Notes: generated from the letters alone by a model not told the origin. 46,964 nt of DNA from Thermoanaerobacter uzonensis DSM 18761 (GCF_900129115.1 NZ_FQUR01000018.1:1-46964), one strand, 5' to 3'; positions 25,325 to 34,399 are shown, numbered from the stretch's first letter. Made by a program: numbers and translations.

Positions 25325-26129
25325 ATTTTACTGAGTCTACAAATTTCTCTAAATTTTGTCCTGTAACTTTATAAAAACTCTCACTTAAACTTAATCCTTT
25401 TCCCAAATATTTTAAAATATTTCTTATGCTTTGCATCCCATATTTATCAGCTATGGCTTTTACTATTTCAAAAGACCTCTTATAGGCCATTGTCTCATCT
25501 AATTGGTTAAAATTATAAGTCAACTCTTTAAGAGAATATGGCTTATCAGTTGTTATGCCTTCACCCCAGATAAAACCGTTTTCTCGATATTCTTCCAGAA
25601 GGGCTATACCTTCTGTAAACCATACAGGGTAATTGCCTTTTGCAATATCATCTACAATAAGGTGGGCAAATTCGTGTACAATCGGTCCGTCATGCTCAAA
25701 AACTTTTTCTATGTCTTCTGTAGGACTAATCCACAATTCAGGTGATACTATGCTTATGACTCCATTTAAATAAAGCCCCATAGCAGTATCCCCTTTTGCA
25801 AGTGAAAAGTCTCTATTCATTTTTTTAGGGTCATGGTACATTATAATGACAGTTTTACCGGCTGGTTTGTAACCTAAATCTTTAGTAACACTATCATAAT
25901 GTTTTTCTGCAATTTTTAAAACAAGAGAAACATATTTTTCATCTTGTTGTGTATATCGCACTATAAAGTGTTCACTTTGTGCTGTTTTGTAATCTTTTAC
26001 ATTATCTGTTAAACCATTTTCTTTTATTTCTCTCACATATGGATAGGAAACTACCATAATTTTGTTAGCATAATAAAGAGAAATGACCAAAATAAGTGCA
26101 AAAGCAAAAACGATAATTTTCTTTTTCAT
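25323..26129 (-). CDS. Membrane-anchored MA-type zinc peptidase
   Basis: 268-aa gluzincin-like metallopeptidase with one N-terminal membrane helix (residues 5-22) and the catalytic part outside. The zinc motif is HEFAH (152-156, within GPIVHEFAHLIVDD), and the third ligand is probably E173 in WFTEGIALLEEY. It matches the peptidase MA-like family found as single membrane proteins in Firmicutes. It precedes walR on the same strand with a hairpin between. Its own promoter is 26236-26264. Substrate is unknown. Confidence 0.85.
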   Translation of the reverse strand: MKKKIIVFAFALILVISLYYANKIMVVSYPYVREIKENGLTDNVKDYKTAQSEHFIVRYTQQDEKYVSLVLKIAEKHYDSVTKDLGYKPAGKTVIIMYHDPKKMNRDFSLAKGDTAMGLYLNGVISIVSPELWISPTEDIEKVFEHDGPIVHEFAHLIVDDIAKGNYPVWFTEGIALLEEYRENGFIWGEGITTDKPYSLKELTYNFNQLDETMAYKRSFEIVKAIADKYGMQSIRNILKYLGKGLSLSESFYKVTGQNLEKFVDSVK

Positions 26130-26235
26130 CCTGTATCACCTCACACACATTTAAAACTCTGTATGTAATTTATATGTAGAGGCTTTTATATGTATGAAGC
26201 GATACAGGTTTTTTGACAAATATAATTACAACTGT

Positions 26236-26264
26236 ATTATAACATTCATAAATACTTGTAGCAA
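26236..26264 (-). promoter_or_regulatory. Promoter of the MA-type peptidase gene
   Basis: TTGCTA (26259-26264) and TATAAT (26236-26241) on the minus strand, spacer 17; the leader is about 100 bases. Confidence 0.65.
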
Positions 26265-26279
26265 CCCCACAAAAATAAA

Positions 26280-26297
26280 AAGCCCTCCATAGGGCTT
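26280..26297 (-). repeat. Distal copy of the duplicated M23-gene terminator
   Basis: AAGCCCTCCATAGGGCTT, an 18-bp terminator stem-loop. This copy retains the T-tract on the minus strand (TTTTTATTTTTG). An identical copy lies on the other side of the inserted element at 26562-26579. Confidence 0.85.
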
Positions 26298-26561
26298 CAG
26301 TTTGTTGACAAAGTCAAAAATTTTTTGAAGAAGATATTTTGCATCGTAGCTCCGATGTTCCAAAGCGACAAAACTAAAGCTTGACCTTCGGGTTCCGGCA
26401 GGGTCCCGGGCACATTCGACATCCTTGTCTTAGTGCCCGCCTCCGCCATCCGTGGCTTCGGCCCTGCCTTCACCCTCAGTCTCACTAAGTTTTGTTAGCG
26501 CTTTGTCACAAGTCGCACCGATTGCAAAATATCTTCTTTTCGAAAGTTTGTCTACAGTCTG
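26298..26561 (-). mobile_element. Palindromic terminator-inserted element, copy 1 (264 bp)
   Basis: A non-coding insertion with imperfect terminal inverted repeats (CAGTTTGTTGACAAAG at the left, CAGACTGTAGACAAAC read inward from the right). The whole element folds into one long hairpin: inner arms GATATTTTGCA/TGCAAAATATC, then GC-rich inner parts with GGCAGGG/CCCTGCC, GGGCAC/GTGCCC and a GGCTTCGGCC mini-hairpin. It is flanked by an 18-bp direct duplication that is itself a terminator. Copy 2 (31684-31950) is about 85% identical by eye. It has no transposase gene and looks like a MITE moved in trans. Confidence 0.8.
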
Positions 26562-26579
26562 AAGCCCTCCATAGGGCTT
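26562..26579 (-). repeat. Proximal copy of the duplicated M23-gene terminator
   Basis: Identical 18-bp stem-loop to 26280-26297, lying 9 bases after the M23 stop. It is followed by the element rather than by Ts, so it should no longer terminate well. Confidence 0.85.
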
Positions 26580-26588
26580 GTCACAATT

Positions 26589-27944
26589 TCATCTATTTAA
26601 ATATAATAAAGGATTAACTGGAACACCATTTTTTCTAACTTCAAAGTGAAGATGAGAGCCTGTTGCACGACCTGTCGAACCTACCAAAGCAATTTTTTGT
26701 CCTTTCGCCACTTTATCGCCTTTCTTAACAAGGAGTTTACTAGCATGCCCGTAATAAGTAACATAACCATTGTGATGGTCAATTTTCACTAAATATCCAT
26801 AGCCACTTTCCCAACCTGAAAATATAACAGTACCTCCATCTGCAGCATAGATAGGAGTCCCTTCTGAAGCTGCTATATCAACTCCCGTATGAAAGCTCCC
26901 CCATCTAGGACCAAATCGTGAAGTTATTGTCCCTCTCGCAGGATAATTAAAGGACCCTGTAGCAATATACGATATTCTTTTCGAACCTACAGCAACTATT
27001 TTGTTGATAGGATTTTCAAGGACATTTTCGTTCTTTATTTTTTTTGAAACTTCAATGCCATTGTAACTTACAACAACAGCAGTTACCTCTTTCAAGCCTT
27101 TTTTACCTTCTACTAACACTTTAGACTGATTGGTATACAGTTTGTCATCTTTAGTAAGCTTTGTCTCAAAAGGTATTTCCTCTTTGTAAACTATTCTCTT
27201 TTCAGTAACAACCGTGACATTAGGTACAGCAGAAAATAAATATATTATTTGTCCTGGTTTTAAATTTTCTGTAAGGCCAGGATTTAATTTTAAAATATCA
27301 TCAATGTACATGTCGTGGTCTCTTGCAATAGACCACAAACTATCGTTTTCTTTTACAGTATATGTAACAGCTTTTTTTACAGGTTGTTGCAATATTTTTA
27401 ACGCTTCCTCAAAGTTTACTAAATATTTTGGAGGTATGTACTTTTCTTCAATTTTGACATCCTCTTTAAAATACGTTCTATCAGAATCCTTTGCGTATTT
27501 ATTCTTTAACATTTCAAGAACCTTATTTGCCTCTTCTTCATTTTTTAACGCAGTCACAAACTTGCCATCTACTATTATGGCAGCAGCTTTGCAGCTAAAA
27601 CTCATAGCATTTTCCAAATTAGCATAAATTTTATGTACATCTGTCAACTCTTTATTTGATACTCTTACCCTTTCAAATTTTATTTGCTGATTTAAAACTA
27701 TATCCGTTCCTGTCTTTTGCTTTTCTTTTTTATGTAATTCTTCTATAAAACTTTTTACCTCATCTATATTCTTGGTAATTCCAATAGTTTCACCATCTAC
27801 TGTTATCTTGTAGGCAAATGCTTCCTCATATACAATAAAAGAAAGACCTATGGACAGTGCTACCACAAAAGCTATAATATTGTTCTTGTAAGTCTTCAAT
27901 AAACCAAGAAAAAACTTATAGCTTTTATCCCCCGCCTTCCCCAT
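26589..27944 (-). CDS. M23 peptidoglycan endopeptidase with LysM and G5 domains
   Basis: Cell-wall hydrolase of 451 aa. N-terminal membrane helix/signal anchor (about 15-40), a LysM module (YTVKENDSLWSIARDHD, about 193-238) that binds glycan, a G5 domain (about 240-320) and a LytM/M23 zinc peptidase (about 335-448) with ligands H and D in FHTGVDIA, and H in HLHFEVRKNGVPVNPL. All catalytic residues are visible. Its terminator has been split by a palindromic element. Envelope role fits the neighbouring wal operon. Confidence 0.93.
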   Translation of the reverse strand: MGKAGDKSYKFFLGLLKTYKNNIIAFVVALSIGLSFIVYEEAFAYKITVDGETIGITKNIDEVKSFIEELHKKEKQKTGTDIVLNQQIKFERVRVSNKELTDVHKIYANLENAMSFSCKAAAIIVDGKFVTALKNEEEANKVLEMLKNKYAKDSDRTYFKEDVKIEEKYIPPKYLVNFEEALKILQQPVKKAVTYTVKENDSLWSIARDHDMYIDDILKLNPGLTENLKPGQIIYLFSAVPNVTVVTEKRIVYKEEIPFETKLTKDDKLYTNQSKVLVEGKKGLKEVTAVVVSYNGIEVSKKIKNENVLENPINKIVAVGSKRISYIATGSFNYPARGTITSRFGPRWGSFHTGVDIAASEGTPIYAADGGTVIFSGWESGYGYLVKIDHHNGYVTYYGHASKLLVKKGDKVAKGQKIALVGSTGRATGSHLHFEVRKNGVPVNPLLYLNR

Positions 27945-28134
27945 AGTATTCTCCTTTCTTCTGTTAATCTTTTTTAATTATACCATACTTTTTTATAAAA
28001 CCAAATTTTAATTAATGAAATTTTTAACACCTTTCTATATTGTATGTTATACTTCAAACTAATATTCTTATATATACTTATTTAATTTAACAATATACTC
28101 AAATATTCCGATAATTATGTTAAATTCTTTTCAA

Positions 28135-28163
28135 TTGAAGAGGCTATTTCGCTGTGTTATAAT
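28135..28163 (+). promoter_or_regulatory. Promoter of dnaD-dnaI
   Basis: TTGAAG (28135-28140) and TATAAT (28158-28163), spacer 17. The start codon of dnaD follows after 18 bases. Confidence 0.8.
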
Positions 28164-28181
28164 ATATTCGAGGTGGGGAGG

Positions 28182-29156
28182 ATGAGCGTTTTTAGATTTT
28201 TAAACGAAAATGACGATTGGGGAAGTACTCCCATCAGCAATTATTTTATAAATCATTTCATGTTGGATGCCCCAGGTGAATATGTCAAAGTATATATTTT
28301 GGGATTGAAATATTGCTATTATGGCAATGAAATACCTTTAAAAACTTTAGCAGATAAATTATTTATGTCAGATATAGAAATTGACAGAGCTTTGAAGTAT
28401 TGGGAAAAATCGGGCTTAGTTAAATTAAAATACATAGAAGGTGAATACACAGTTGAATATCTCCCAGTTATCCCACAACCAACCTCAAATCACAGCGTGT
28501 CATTACAGGACCCTCAAGTAAAACAAATGTTTGAAGCAATCGAATTGACTTTGGGAAGACCTTTAACCCCCACAGAAATGGAAACATATTTAAGCTGGAT
28601 AGATGAATACGGCTTTTCCTTGGAAATAATAACAATGTTAGTGAGTTATTGCGCTTCTAAAAACAAAACTTCTTTAAGATATATGGAAAAGGTAGCAATA
28701 GCCTGGCATGACGCAGGTCTTAAAACTGCACTGGATGTAGAAGAATATTTAAAATCAGAAAACAAGAGATGGCAAAATTATAGAAGGATTTTAGGTGCTC
28801 TAGGTCTTAAAGAGGATGAAGTAATGGAATCCCACAAAGAAATGATGGACCGCTGGATGGAGGATTTAGGTTTTGATGTAGATGTGATAATAAAAGCCTG
28901 CAACGAATGTACCCTTAAATTGAATGAACCCAGTTTCCCTTATATAAACAAAATACTAATCAACTGGTTTAACGAAGGAATACGAACAGTAGAAGATTTA
29001 GAAAACAAAAAGTCTTCTGTAAAGAAGAAAACCCCTGTTACTTCAAGTTTTAAAGCTCCTAAAAACTACTTTAACAGCTACTCTCAGAGAAGTTACGACA
29101 TAGAAGATTTGGAAAAGAAGCTTTTAGCCCATTCAAGGGGTGAATTAAATGAATGA
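28182..29156 (+). CDS. DnaD-family replication initiation protein
   Basis: 324-aa primosomal protein that helps open DNA and load helicase in Firmicutes. Start ATG at 28182 (MSVFRFLNEND) with GAGGTGGGG upstream; a GTG nine bases earlier is less likely. A winged-helix N-terminal part (residues 1-95; PLKTLADKLFMSDIEIDRAL) is followed by two DnaD/DnaB_2-type repeats (LTPTEMETYLSWIDEYGFSL near 125, and FPYINKILINWFNEGIRTVE near 255). The overlapping downstream gene is the helicase loader. Confidence 0.9.
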   Translation: MSVFRFLNENDDWGSTPISNYFINHFMLDAPGEYVKVYILGLKYCYYGNEIPLKTLADKLFMSDIEIDRALKYWEKSGLVKLKYIEGEYTVEYLPVIPQPTSNHSVSLQDPQVKQMFEAIELTLGRPLTPTEMETYLSWIDEYGFSLEIITMLVSYCASKNKTSLRYMEKVAIAWHDAGLKTALDVEEYLKSENKRWQNYRRILGALGLKEDEVMESHKEMMDRWMEDLGFDVDVIIKACNECTLKLNEPSFPYINKILINWFNEGIRTVEDLENKKSSVKKKTPVTSSFKAPKNYFNSYSQRSYDIEDLEKKLLAHSRGELNE

Positions 29157-30132
29157 AAACATCATCCATGAAATCCTTAAAGAATATGAAATGAAAAGAG
29201 ATACGGCTTTGAAAGATGCCCTTTATCGTAAGAACAAGCTTTATAAAGAAATTCCCGAACTCGAAAAAATTGAGGAAGAAATTAAGAACGTAGGAATCGA
29301 AATAACTCAATCAATTTTTAAAGAACCTGAAAAGGGAAAAGAACTTTTAAATCTTTTAAAAGAGAGGTTAAATAAATTAAAAAAGAAGAAGGCTTATCTA
29401 TTAGAATCTAATGGATATCCTGAAGATTATCTAGAACCTAAATACGAATGCAACGTATGCAAAGATACAGGATATGTAAATGGAAAGCGATGTAGATGTT
29501 TTTACCAAAAACTTATAAATATTTACTATAAACAATCAAGTATAGCAGAAATACTTAAAAAAGAGAATTTCTCTAATTTTAATTTCGAATATTATTCAGA
29601 CAAACCCTTCGGAGATAAGCCTTCTCCAAGAAGCAACATGAAAAATATTGTAGAGTTTTCTCTTAATTTTATAAAAAATTTTGAAACTACCGCTGAAAGT
29701 CTTTTTTTCTATGGAGACTCGGGTCTTGGCAAAACATTTCTCGCTAATTGTATAGCAAAGGAACTATTAGATAGAGGTAAAAGTGTGATATATCGAACAG
29801 CGCCAGATTTAATTGAAGGTTTGAGAATAAACAAGCTTAATGCTGATAGCAGTAGTTATAATGAATATTTGGAATTGTTAAAAGAATGTGATCTCCTTAT
29901 AATCGACGATTTGGGAACAGAGTCCATAACTGCTTTTAGTTTGCAGGAATTTTTTAATATTTTAAATACAAGATTGTTGCTTGGCAAAAAATTTATTATT
30001 TCTACAAATTTACCTCTATCAGAAATAATGTCAATTTACCCTGAAAGAATTTATTCACGAATATTCGGCCATTTTAAACTGCTTAATTTCTACGGTGAAG
30101 ATATAAGACTAAAACGAAAAATGATAATTTAA
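29149..30132 (+). CDS. dnaI: DnaI/DnaC-type helicase loader ATPase
   Basis: AAA+ ATPase that loads the replicative helicase. The 327-aa protein has an N-terminal helical part, a zinc-binding cluster C101-x2-C104...C115-x-C117 (CNVCKDTGYVNGKRCRC) typical of DnaI, Walker A GDSGLGKT (189-196), Walker B LLIIDDLGTE, sensor 1 IISTNLP and an arginine finger region YSRIFGH. Its ATG overlaps the dnaD stop by 8 bases. It converges on the M1-type peptidase with a 4-base overlap of ends. Confidence 0.93.
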   Translation: MNENIIHEILKEYEMKRDTALKDALYRKNKLYKEIPELEKIEEEIKNVGIEITQSIFKEPEKGKELLNLLKERLNKLKKKKAYLLESNGYPEDYLEPKYECNVCKDTGYVNGKRCRCFYQKLINIYYKQSSIAEILKKENFSNFNFEYYSDKPFGDKPSPRSNMKNIVEFSLNFIKNFETTAESLFFYGDSGLGKTFLANCIAKELLDRGKSVIYRTAPDLIEGLRINKLNADSSSYNEYLELLKECDLLIIDDLGTESITAFSLQEFFNILNTRLLLGKKFIISTNLPLSEIMSIYPERIYSRIFGHFKLLNFYGEDIRLKRKMII

Positions 30133-31571
30133 TAGAACCACTCTTGGAAAAATCCACCTGTATCTTTGCCTGTAACACTGTCCACTACGTCAATTAGGTC
30201 TTGCGTAGTGGCAATTTTATATTTGTATTTATCGTAATAATTTTGAAGAACTTTTTTGAATTCTTCGTCACCTACCAGATTCCTCAGATTGTAAAATACC
30301 ATTGCTCCTTTGTTATAAGCTATATTAGTGTATTCCTTCCATTCTTTAAAATCTGCCAAAGTCTTAGCAAACGAAATATCTGAATTAGTATTTAGAAATT
30401 TATTAAATTCCCCTTCTATAACAAGTCTATAAATCTCATCAGCTGTTGCCTTACCGTAATACCTTTCTATATACATAATTGTAGTGTACTCCGTCAATCC
30501 TTCATCCAGCCAAGATTCTTTTATTTGGTTGTTTCCCACAACACCATACCACCACTGATGAGCAGTCTCGTGAGCAATTACATATTCTAAATTAAACAAA
30601 TTAGCATTTGTGTACAAATCCTTTGATATCATTACAAGATTGGGATATTCCATGCCCCCCATGTAAAAATCAGTCTGCACAACAGAATATTGTTTATAAG
30701 GATACCTGCCAATATAATCATTGTAAAACTTAATCGCATCTACAGCAAATTTAAGAGCTTTATCCCCATATCCTTCTGTAAAATAATAGGATTTAACTTT
30801 TATGCCATCTACCTGCTGCTCTGCTATCTTAAATTTTGTGCTTAAAACCATAGCAAAATCCCTTACTTTTTGCGCTTCAATAACTAATTCTTTGGAATCT
30901 CCATAGTTTTTCTCTTCTTTTATTTCTCCAGTGGAGGCAACTATCATGTCTTTAGGTACTGACAATTTTACTTTGTAATTTGCTATATTACTATAAAAAG
31001 GATCGCCAAAAATATAGTAGGGGTCATTATTCCAGCCATTTTTATCATATACAGAGAGTATAGGATACCAATTTCCTACCTGTACAGTATTGTTCCCATA
31101 GCCAAGTCTACTTCTACAAGGTGGAATTTGTACTTTGTAACTCATATTAATTTGTATTGTTTCCCCTTTTTTTAATTCTTTAGGTAATTTTATTTTTAAA
31201 ATTTCTTCGTTAGGTTTTTCTAATTCGTAAGTTGCAGGAATATTTTTATCAAAAGTAACTTTTTCAATCTCTATAAATCCCGGTTGGAACCCATTAGGAT
31301 AAGCAAAAGGGAGCTCTTCCTTTGTGAAAGGCAAATTCTTTTGTGTTTTGAAAGCATTTGGATATAAATGAAAGTATATTTCTTTTAAAGGAATATCATT
31401 AGTATTTATATATTTTATTGTTTGAGTAGCATAAATTATTTTATTTTGGTTATCGTATTTTGCTTCAATTGTGTAAGATGTAAGTTGACTTTCTTTAGGT
31501 AAAAGATAAAGCACTAACCCGACAATTACAACTATAATTAAACCCAATAGTGCTTTTTGTTTTATTTTCAT
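30129..31571 (-). CDS. Membrane-anchored M1-family metallopeptidase
   Basis: Aminopeptidase N-like enzyme of 480 aa. N-terminal membrane helix (residues 7-24), an N-terminal beta domain, then the catalytic domain with GMEYP (306-310, in place of the usual GAMEN), the zinc motif HETAHQWW (334-338 ligands) and the third ligand E357 in ESWLDEGLTEY. The short C-terminal part ends TGKDTGGFFQEWFY. It is shorter than E. coli PepN, as in other Gram-positive membrane-bound M1 proteins. Its 3' end overlaps dnaI by 4 bases. Confidence 0.9.
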   Translation of the reverse strand: MKIKQKALLGLIIVVIVGLVLYLLPKESQLTSYTIEAKYDNQNKIIYATQTIKYINTNDIPLKEIYFHLYPNAFKTQKNLPFTKEELPFAYPNGFQPGFIEIEKVTFDKNIPATYELEKPNEEILKIKLPKELKKGETIQINMSYKVQIPPCRSRLGYGNNTVQVGNWYPILSVYDKNGWNNDPYYIFGDPFYSNIANYKVKLSVPKDMIVASTGEIKEEKNYGDSKELVIEAQKVRDFAMVLSTKFKIAEQQVDGIKVKSYYFTEGYGDKALKFAVDAIKFYNDYIGRYPYKQYSVVQTDFYMGGMEYPNLVMISKDLYTNANLFNLEYVIAHETAHQWWYGVVGNNQIKESWLDEGLTEYTTIMYIERYYGKATADEIYRLVIEGEFNKFLNTNSDISFAKTLADFKEWKEYTNIAYNKGAMVFYNLRNLVGDEEFKKVLQNYYDKYKYKIATTQDLIDVVDSVTGKDTGGFFQEWFY

Positions 31572-31654
31572 ATAACCAGCTCCCCTAAATTATCCTTCAA
31601 TATATATTAGTACAAATTTTTAAATAATAGAACTTTTTCACTTAAAAAATAAAA

Positions 31655-31683
31655 AAGCACCTTAAAAAAGCGAAAAGGTACTT
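31655..31683 (-). repeat. Distal copy of the duplicated DUF1015-gene terminator
   Basis: A 29-base stem-loop (AAGCACCTT at one end, AGGTACTT at the other). This copy keeps the T-tract on the minus strand. It is nearly identical to 31951-31978. Confidence 0.82.
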
Positions 31684-31950
31684 CAGTTTGTTGACAAAGT
31701 TAAAAAATATTCAAAAGGAGATATTTTGCATCGTCGCTCCGATGTTCCAAAGCGACAAAACTAAAGCTCGACCTTCGGGCTCCTGCAGGGTACCGGGCAC
31801 AATCGGCATCCATGCCTTAAGGTGCCCGCCTCCGCCATCCATGGCTTCGGCCCTGCCTCCACCCTCTGTCTTGCTAAGTTTTGTTACCGCTTTGTAACAA
31901 GTCGCTCCTTATGCAAAATATCTCCTTTACGAAAGTTTGTCTACAGTCTG
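31684..31950 (-). mobile_element. Palindromic terminator-inserted element, copy 2 (267 bp)
   Basis: Same type, ends and orientation as the element at 26298-26561: it starts CAGTTTGTTGACAAAG and ends with CTACAGTCTG. Arms GGAGATATTTTGCA and TGCAAAATATCTCC pair perfectly. The corresponding copy 1 arms differ by a compensating A-T to G-C change. The same GC-rich inner hairpins are present. It is flanked by a 28-29 base duplication of a terminator, and so sits between the DUF1015 gene and its working T-tract. Confidence 0.8.
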
Positions 31951-31978
31951 AAGCACCTTAAAAAGCGAAAAGGTGCTT
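31951..31978 (-). repeat. Proximal copy of the duplicated DUF1015-gene terminator
   Basis: A 28-base stem-loop (AAGCACCTT...AAGGTGCTT) directly before the DUF1015 stop codon. On the minus strand it is followed by the element and not by Ts. Confidence 0.82.
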
Positions 31979-33226
31979 TTAGCTCAATTCGTGAATAAAT
32001 AATCCGCTTCTTAGTTTAGGCTCAAACCAGGTAGACTTAGGAGGCATTATCATTCCCGTATCGGCAACAGCAATTAAATCTTCAACTGTTGTGGGGTGCA
32101 TAGAAAAAGCCACTCTCATGTCTTCCTTAACTCTTCTTTCTAATTCTTCTAAGCCTCTAATTCCGCCTACAAAATCAATCCTTTTATCAGTTCTTGGATC
32201 TTTTATCCCCAAAATAGGATCCAAAAGATTTTTTTGTAAGATAGACACATCTAAACTTTCTATCGGATCCGATGGGTTAAAAGTACCTTCTTTGGCAGTA
32301 AGTTTGTACCAATTTCCTGATAGATACATGCCAAAAGTGTGCTTTTGCGAAGGATTGAAAGACTGGCCTTCATTACATTTCTCTACTTCAAATTTCTCTT
32401 CTATTTTTTCGATAAATTCACTTTCGGAATAGCCGTTTAAATCCTTTACCACCCTATTATACGGCATGATAAAAACTTCATCATGGGGCACTAACACTGC
32501 TAAAAAATAATTAAACTCCTCATCTCCTTTATAATCAGGATTTTGCTCTCTCCTCTTTAAGCCTACTTTTACAGAAGCAGCAGCCCGATGATGTCCATCT
32601 GCAATGTAAAGATAGTCTATTTCCTTAAAAACATAAGTAATTTTATTTATTAAGGATTTGTCATCTATAATCCATACTGTATGTCTTATTTCATCCTCTG
32701 ATGTAAAATCATATACAGGATTTTTGCTCCCCATCCAGCTATTTAACAACTTTTTAAGCTCTGGGTTGGCTTTGTAGGTTAAAAAAACTGGACTGGTGTG
32801 AGCATCACAGTAATCCATGTGATTTATTCTATCCTGTTCTTTCTCCGGCAGAGTAAGCTCATGCTTTTTAATTATCCCTTCTAAATACTCATCAATCGAA
32901 ACAGTCGCTACCAATCCCACTTGACTCCTGCCGTTCATTATTTCTCTATAGATGTAATAGTTCTCCTCATTATCTTTTATTAACAGTCCTTTTTTAAGCA
33001 TTTTGTCAAAATTTTCTCTCGCTTTTTCATAAACTATTTTATCGTAAGGATTTATAGAGGGAGCTAAATCTATTTCTGCCCTATCCACATGAAGAAATGA
33101 ATAAGAATTATCTTTCGCCAAATTTCTCGCTTCTTCGGTATTTACGACGTCATAAGGCAGGGACGCTATCTTATCTGCCAATCCCGGTACAGGCCTTATT
33201 GCCTTAAAGGGTTTTACTGTAGCCAT
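31979..33226 (-). CDS. DUF1015 family protein
   Basis: 415-aa cytoplasmic protein of a widespread bacterial and archaeal family. The start MATVKPFKAIRPVPGLADK and the stretch SLPYDVVNTEEAR are hallmark; also YIADGHHRAAAS, resembling a ParB/Srx-like nucleotide-binding loop, and HDEVFIMPYNRVVKDLNG. The family is often found beside serine biosynthesis genes, but not here. Its biochemical role is not established from sequence. Its terminator has been split by palindromic element 2. Confidence 0.9.
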   Translation of the reverse strand: MATVKPFKAIRPVPGLADKIASLPYDVVNTEEARNLAKDNSYSFLHVDRAEIDLAPSINPYDKIVYEKARENFDKMLKKGLLIKDNEENYYIYREIMNGRSQVGLVATVSIDEYLEGIIKKHELTLPEKEQDRINHMDYCDAHTSPVFLTYKANPELKKLLNSWMGSKNPVYDFTSEDEIRHTVWIIDDKSLINKITYVFKEIDYLYIADGHHRAAASVKVGLKRREQNPDYKGDEEFNYFLAVLVPHDEVFIMPYNRVVKDLNGYSESEFIEKIEEKFEVEKCNEGQSFNPSQKHTFGMYLSGNWYKLTAKEGTFNPSDPIESLDVSILQKNLLDPILGIKDPRTDKRIDFVGGIRGLEELERRVKEDMRVAFSMHPTTVEDLIAVADTGMIMPPKSTWFEPKLRSGLFIHELS

Positions 33227-33312
33227 AATAATCCTCCTAAAAATTTATTTCAACTGGTTTCAATGCTTTTATTATATCATATCACTTTATAAATGCAATG
33301 TATTAAAGTAAA

Positions 33313-34269
33313 TTATCTTTTAATCTCACTTCCCGACAAATAATCACCCGGCTCTACATTAAAATTTATAGTTTCGCCATCACTTACTGCAATTACAGTC
33401 CCACATTCATCTGTTCTATATACTATTATTCCTAATGACCTAAGCTTTTTCATTATTTCTTTGTGGGGATGACCATAGTCATTGTATCTACCACAAGATA
33501 TAACAGCATATTTAGGATGTACTGCCTTTAAAAATGCCCACGTAGAAGCTGAAGAACTGCCATGATGCCCAATTTTTAATACGTCAGCTTTTAAATTATA
33601 TCCTTCACTTAGCATTTCCTTTTCAGATTGTTCACCAGCATCTCCTGTAAACAAAAAAGAGGTATTACCATACGTAATTTTTACTACTGCACTATAATTA
33701 TTTAAGTCCTCGTAATGGGAACTATTTGGCGCAAGCATTTTTGCAATTATCCCATCTTCAAGGTCAATTACTACTCCTGCTTTTGCGACATTTATCGAAA
33801 GTCCTTTTGATTTTGCTGCTTTTAAAACTTCTTCAAATGTCTTTGTTGTCGTCATTACTTTAGGCATATAAAACTTTCCTATTTTGAAGGTTTTTATAAC
33901 TTCTACTATACCACCTATGTGGTCATTATGAGGGTGTGTTCCGATAAGTATATCAATTTTATTGATTCCACGGCTTTTTATGTAATTTTCAACTTTACTG
34001 CCCATTTCAGACGTTCCTGCATCTATTAACATTGTTTTCCCTGATGGAGTTTGGATAAATATACTGTCTCCTTGTCCTACGTCTATATAATTTATTGTTA
34101 AACTAACTGTTTCGGATTTTTTAACTGTTTCTTGCTGGCTTTTTGTCCCCTTATCCTGTAAAAGTTGTTGAACTTCATGAGTAGATGTATTGTCAAATAT
34201 TATACAGCCTGTCAATATAAATGCAAATAGTATTAATATAAAGGGCAACAATAATCTCTTCTTGTACAT
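33313..34269 (-). CDS. ComEC-like metallo-beta-lactamase-fold lipoprotein
   Basis: 318-aa secreted hydrolase. It has a lipoprotein signal with lipobox LTGC (cysteine 22), a short linker and a metallo-beta-lactamase domain like the C-terminal part of ComEC: DVGQGDSIFIQTPSGKTMLIDAG, metal motif HPHNDHIGG, FTGDAGEQSEKEML and KIGHHGSSSAS. Only the hydrolase domain is present, with no channel segment, so it is not the DNA-uptake pore itself. Such proteins may degrade nucleic acid or phospho-compounds outside the cell. It is single-gene with a decayed reading frame upstream. Confidence 0.88.
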   Translation of the reverse strand: MYKKRLLLPFILILFAFILTGCIIFDNTSTHEVQQLLQDKGTKSQQETVKKSETVSLTINYIDVGQGDSIFIQTPSGKTMLIDAGTSEMGSKVENYIKSRGINKIDILIGTHPHNDHIGGIVEVIKTFKIGKFYMPKVMTTTKTFEEVLKAAKSKGLSINVAKAGVVIDLEDGIIAKMLAPNSSHYEDLNNYSAVVKITYGNTSFLFTGDAGEQSEKEMLSEGYNLKADVLKIGHHGSSSASTWAFLKAVHPKYAVISCGRYNDYGHPHKEIMKKLRSLGIIVYRTDECGTVIAVSDGETINFNVEPGDYLSGSEIKR

Positions 34270-34271
34270 AG

Positions 34272-34399
34272 CTAAAACCTCTCCTTCAAATTATGCACCT
34301 TTTTAACATTTATCCATCTTTCTTCATCTTTAAATAAGTCCTTTGCTAAATCTTCAATAGACTACTATCGACAACACAAATTTCGTTTTCTTTAGGCAT
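34272..34399 (-). pseudogene. Small broken reading frame upstream of the ComEC-like gene
   Basis: An ATG at 34399 with AAAGAGGCG upstream begins MPKENEICVVDSSLLKI and stops. After a frame change the reading continues SIEDLAKDLFKDEERWINVK to a stop at 34272, next to the following gene. This resembles a short helical domain (LysM-like spacing IEDLAK...W). The family is not recognised. Confidence 0.35.

Noticed and set aside
26297..26485. Reading frame of 62 codons inside palindromic element 1
   Set aside because: It lies within a folded repeat whose second copy does not keep the frame, so it is a chance ORF. The same holds for 31688-31897.
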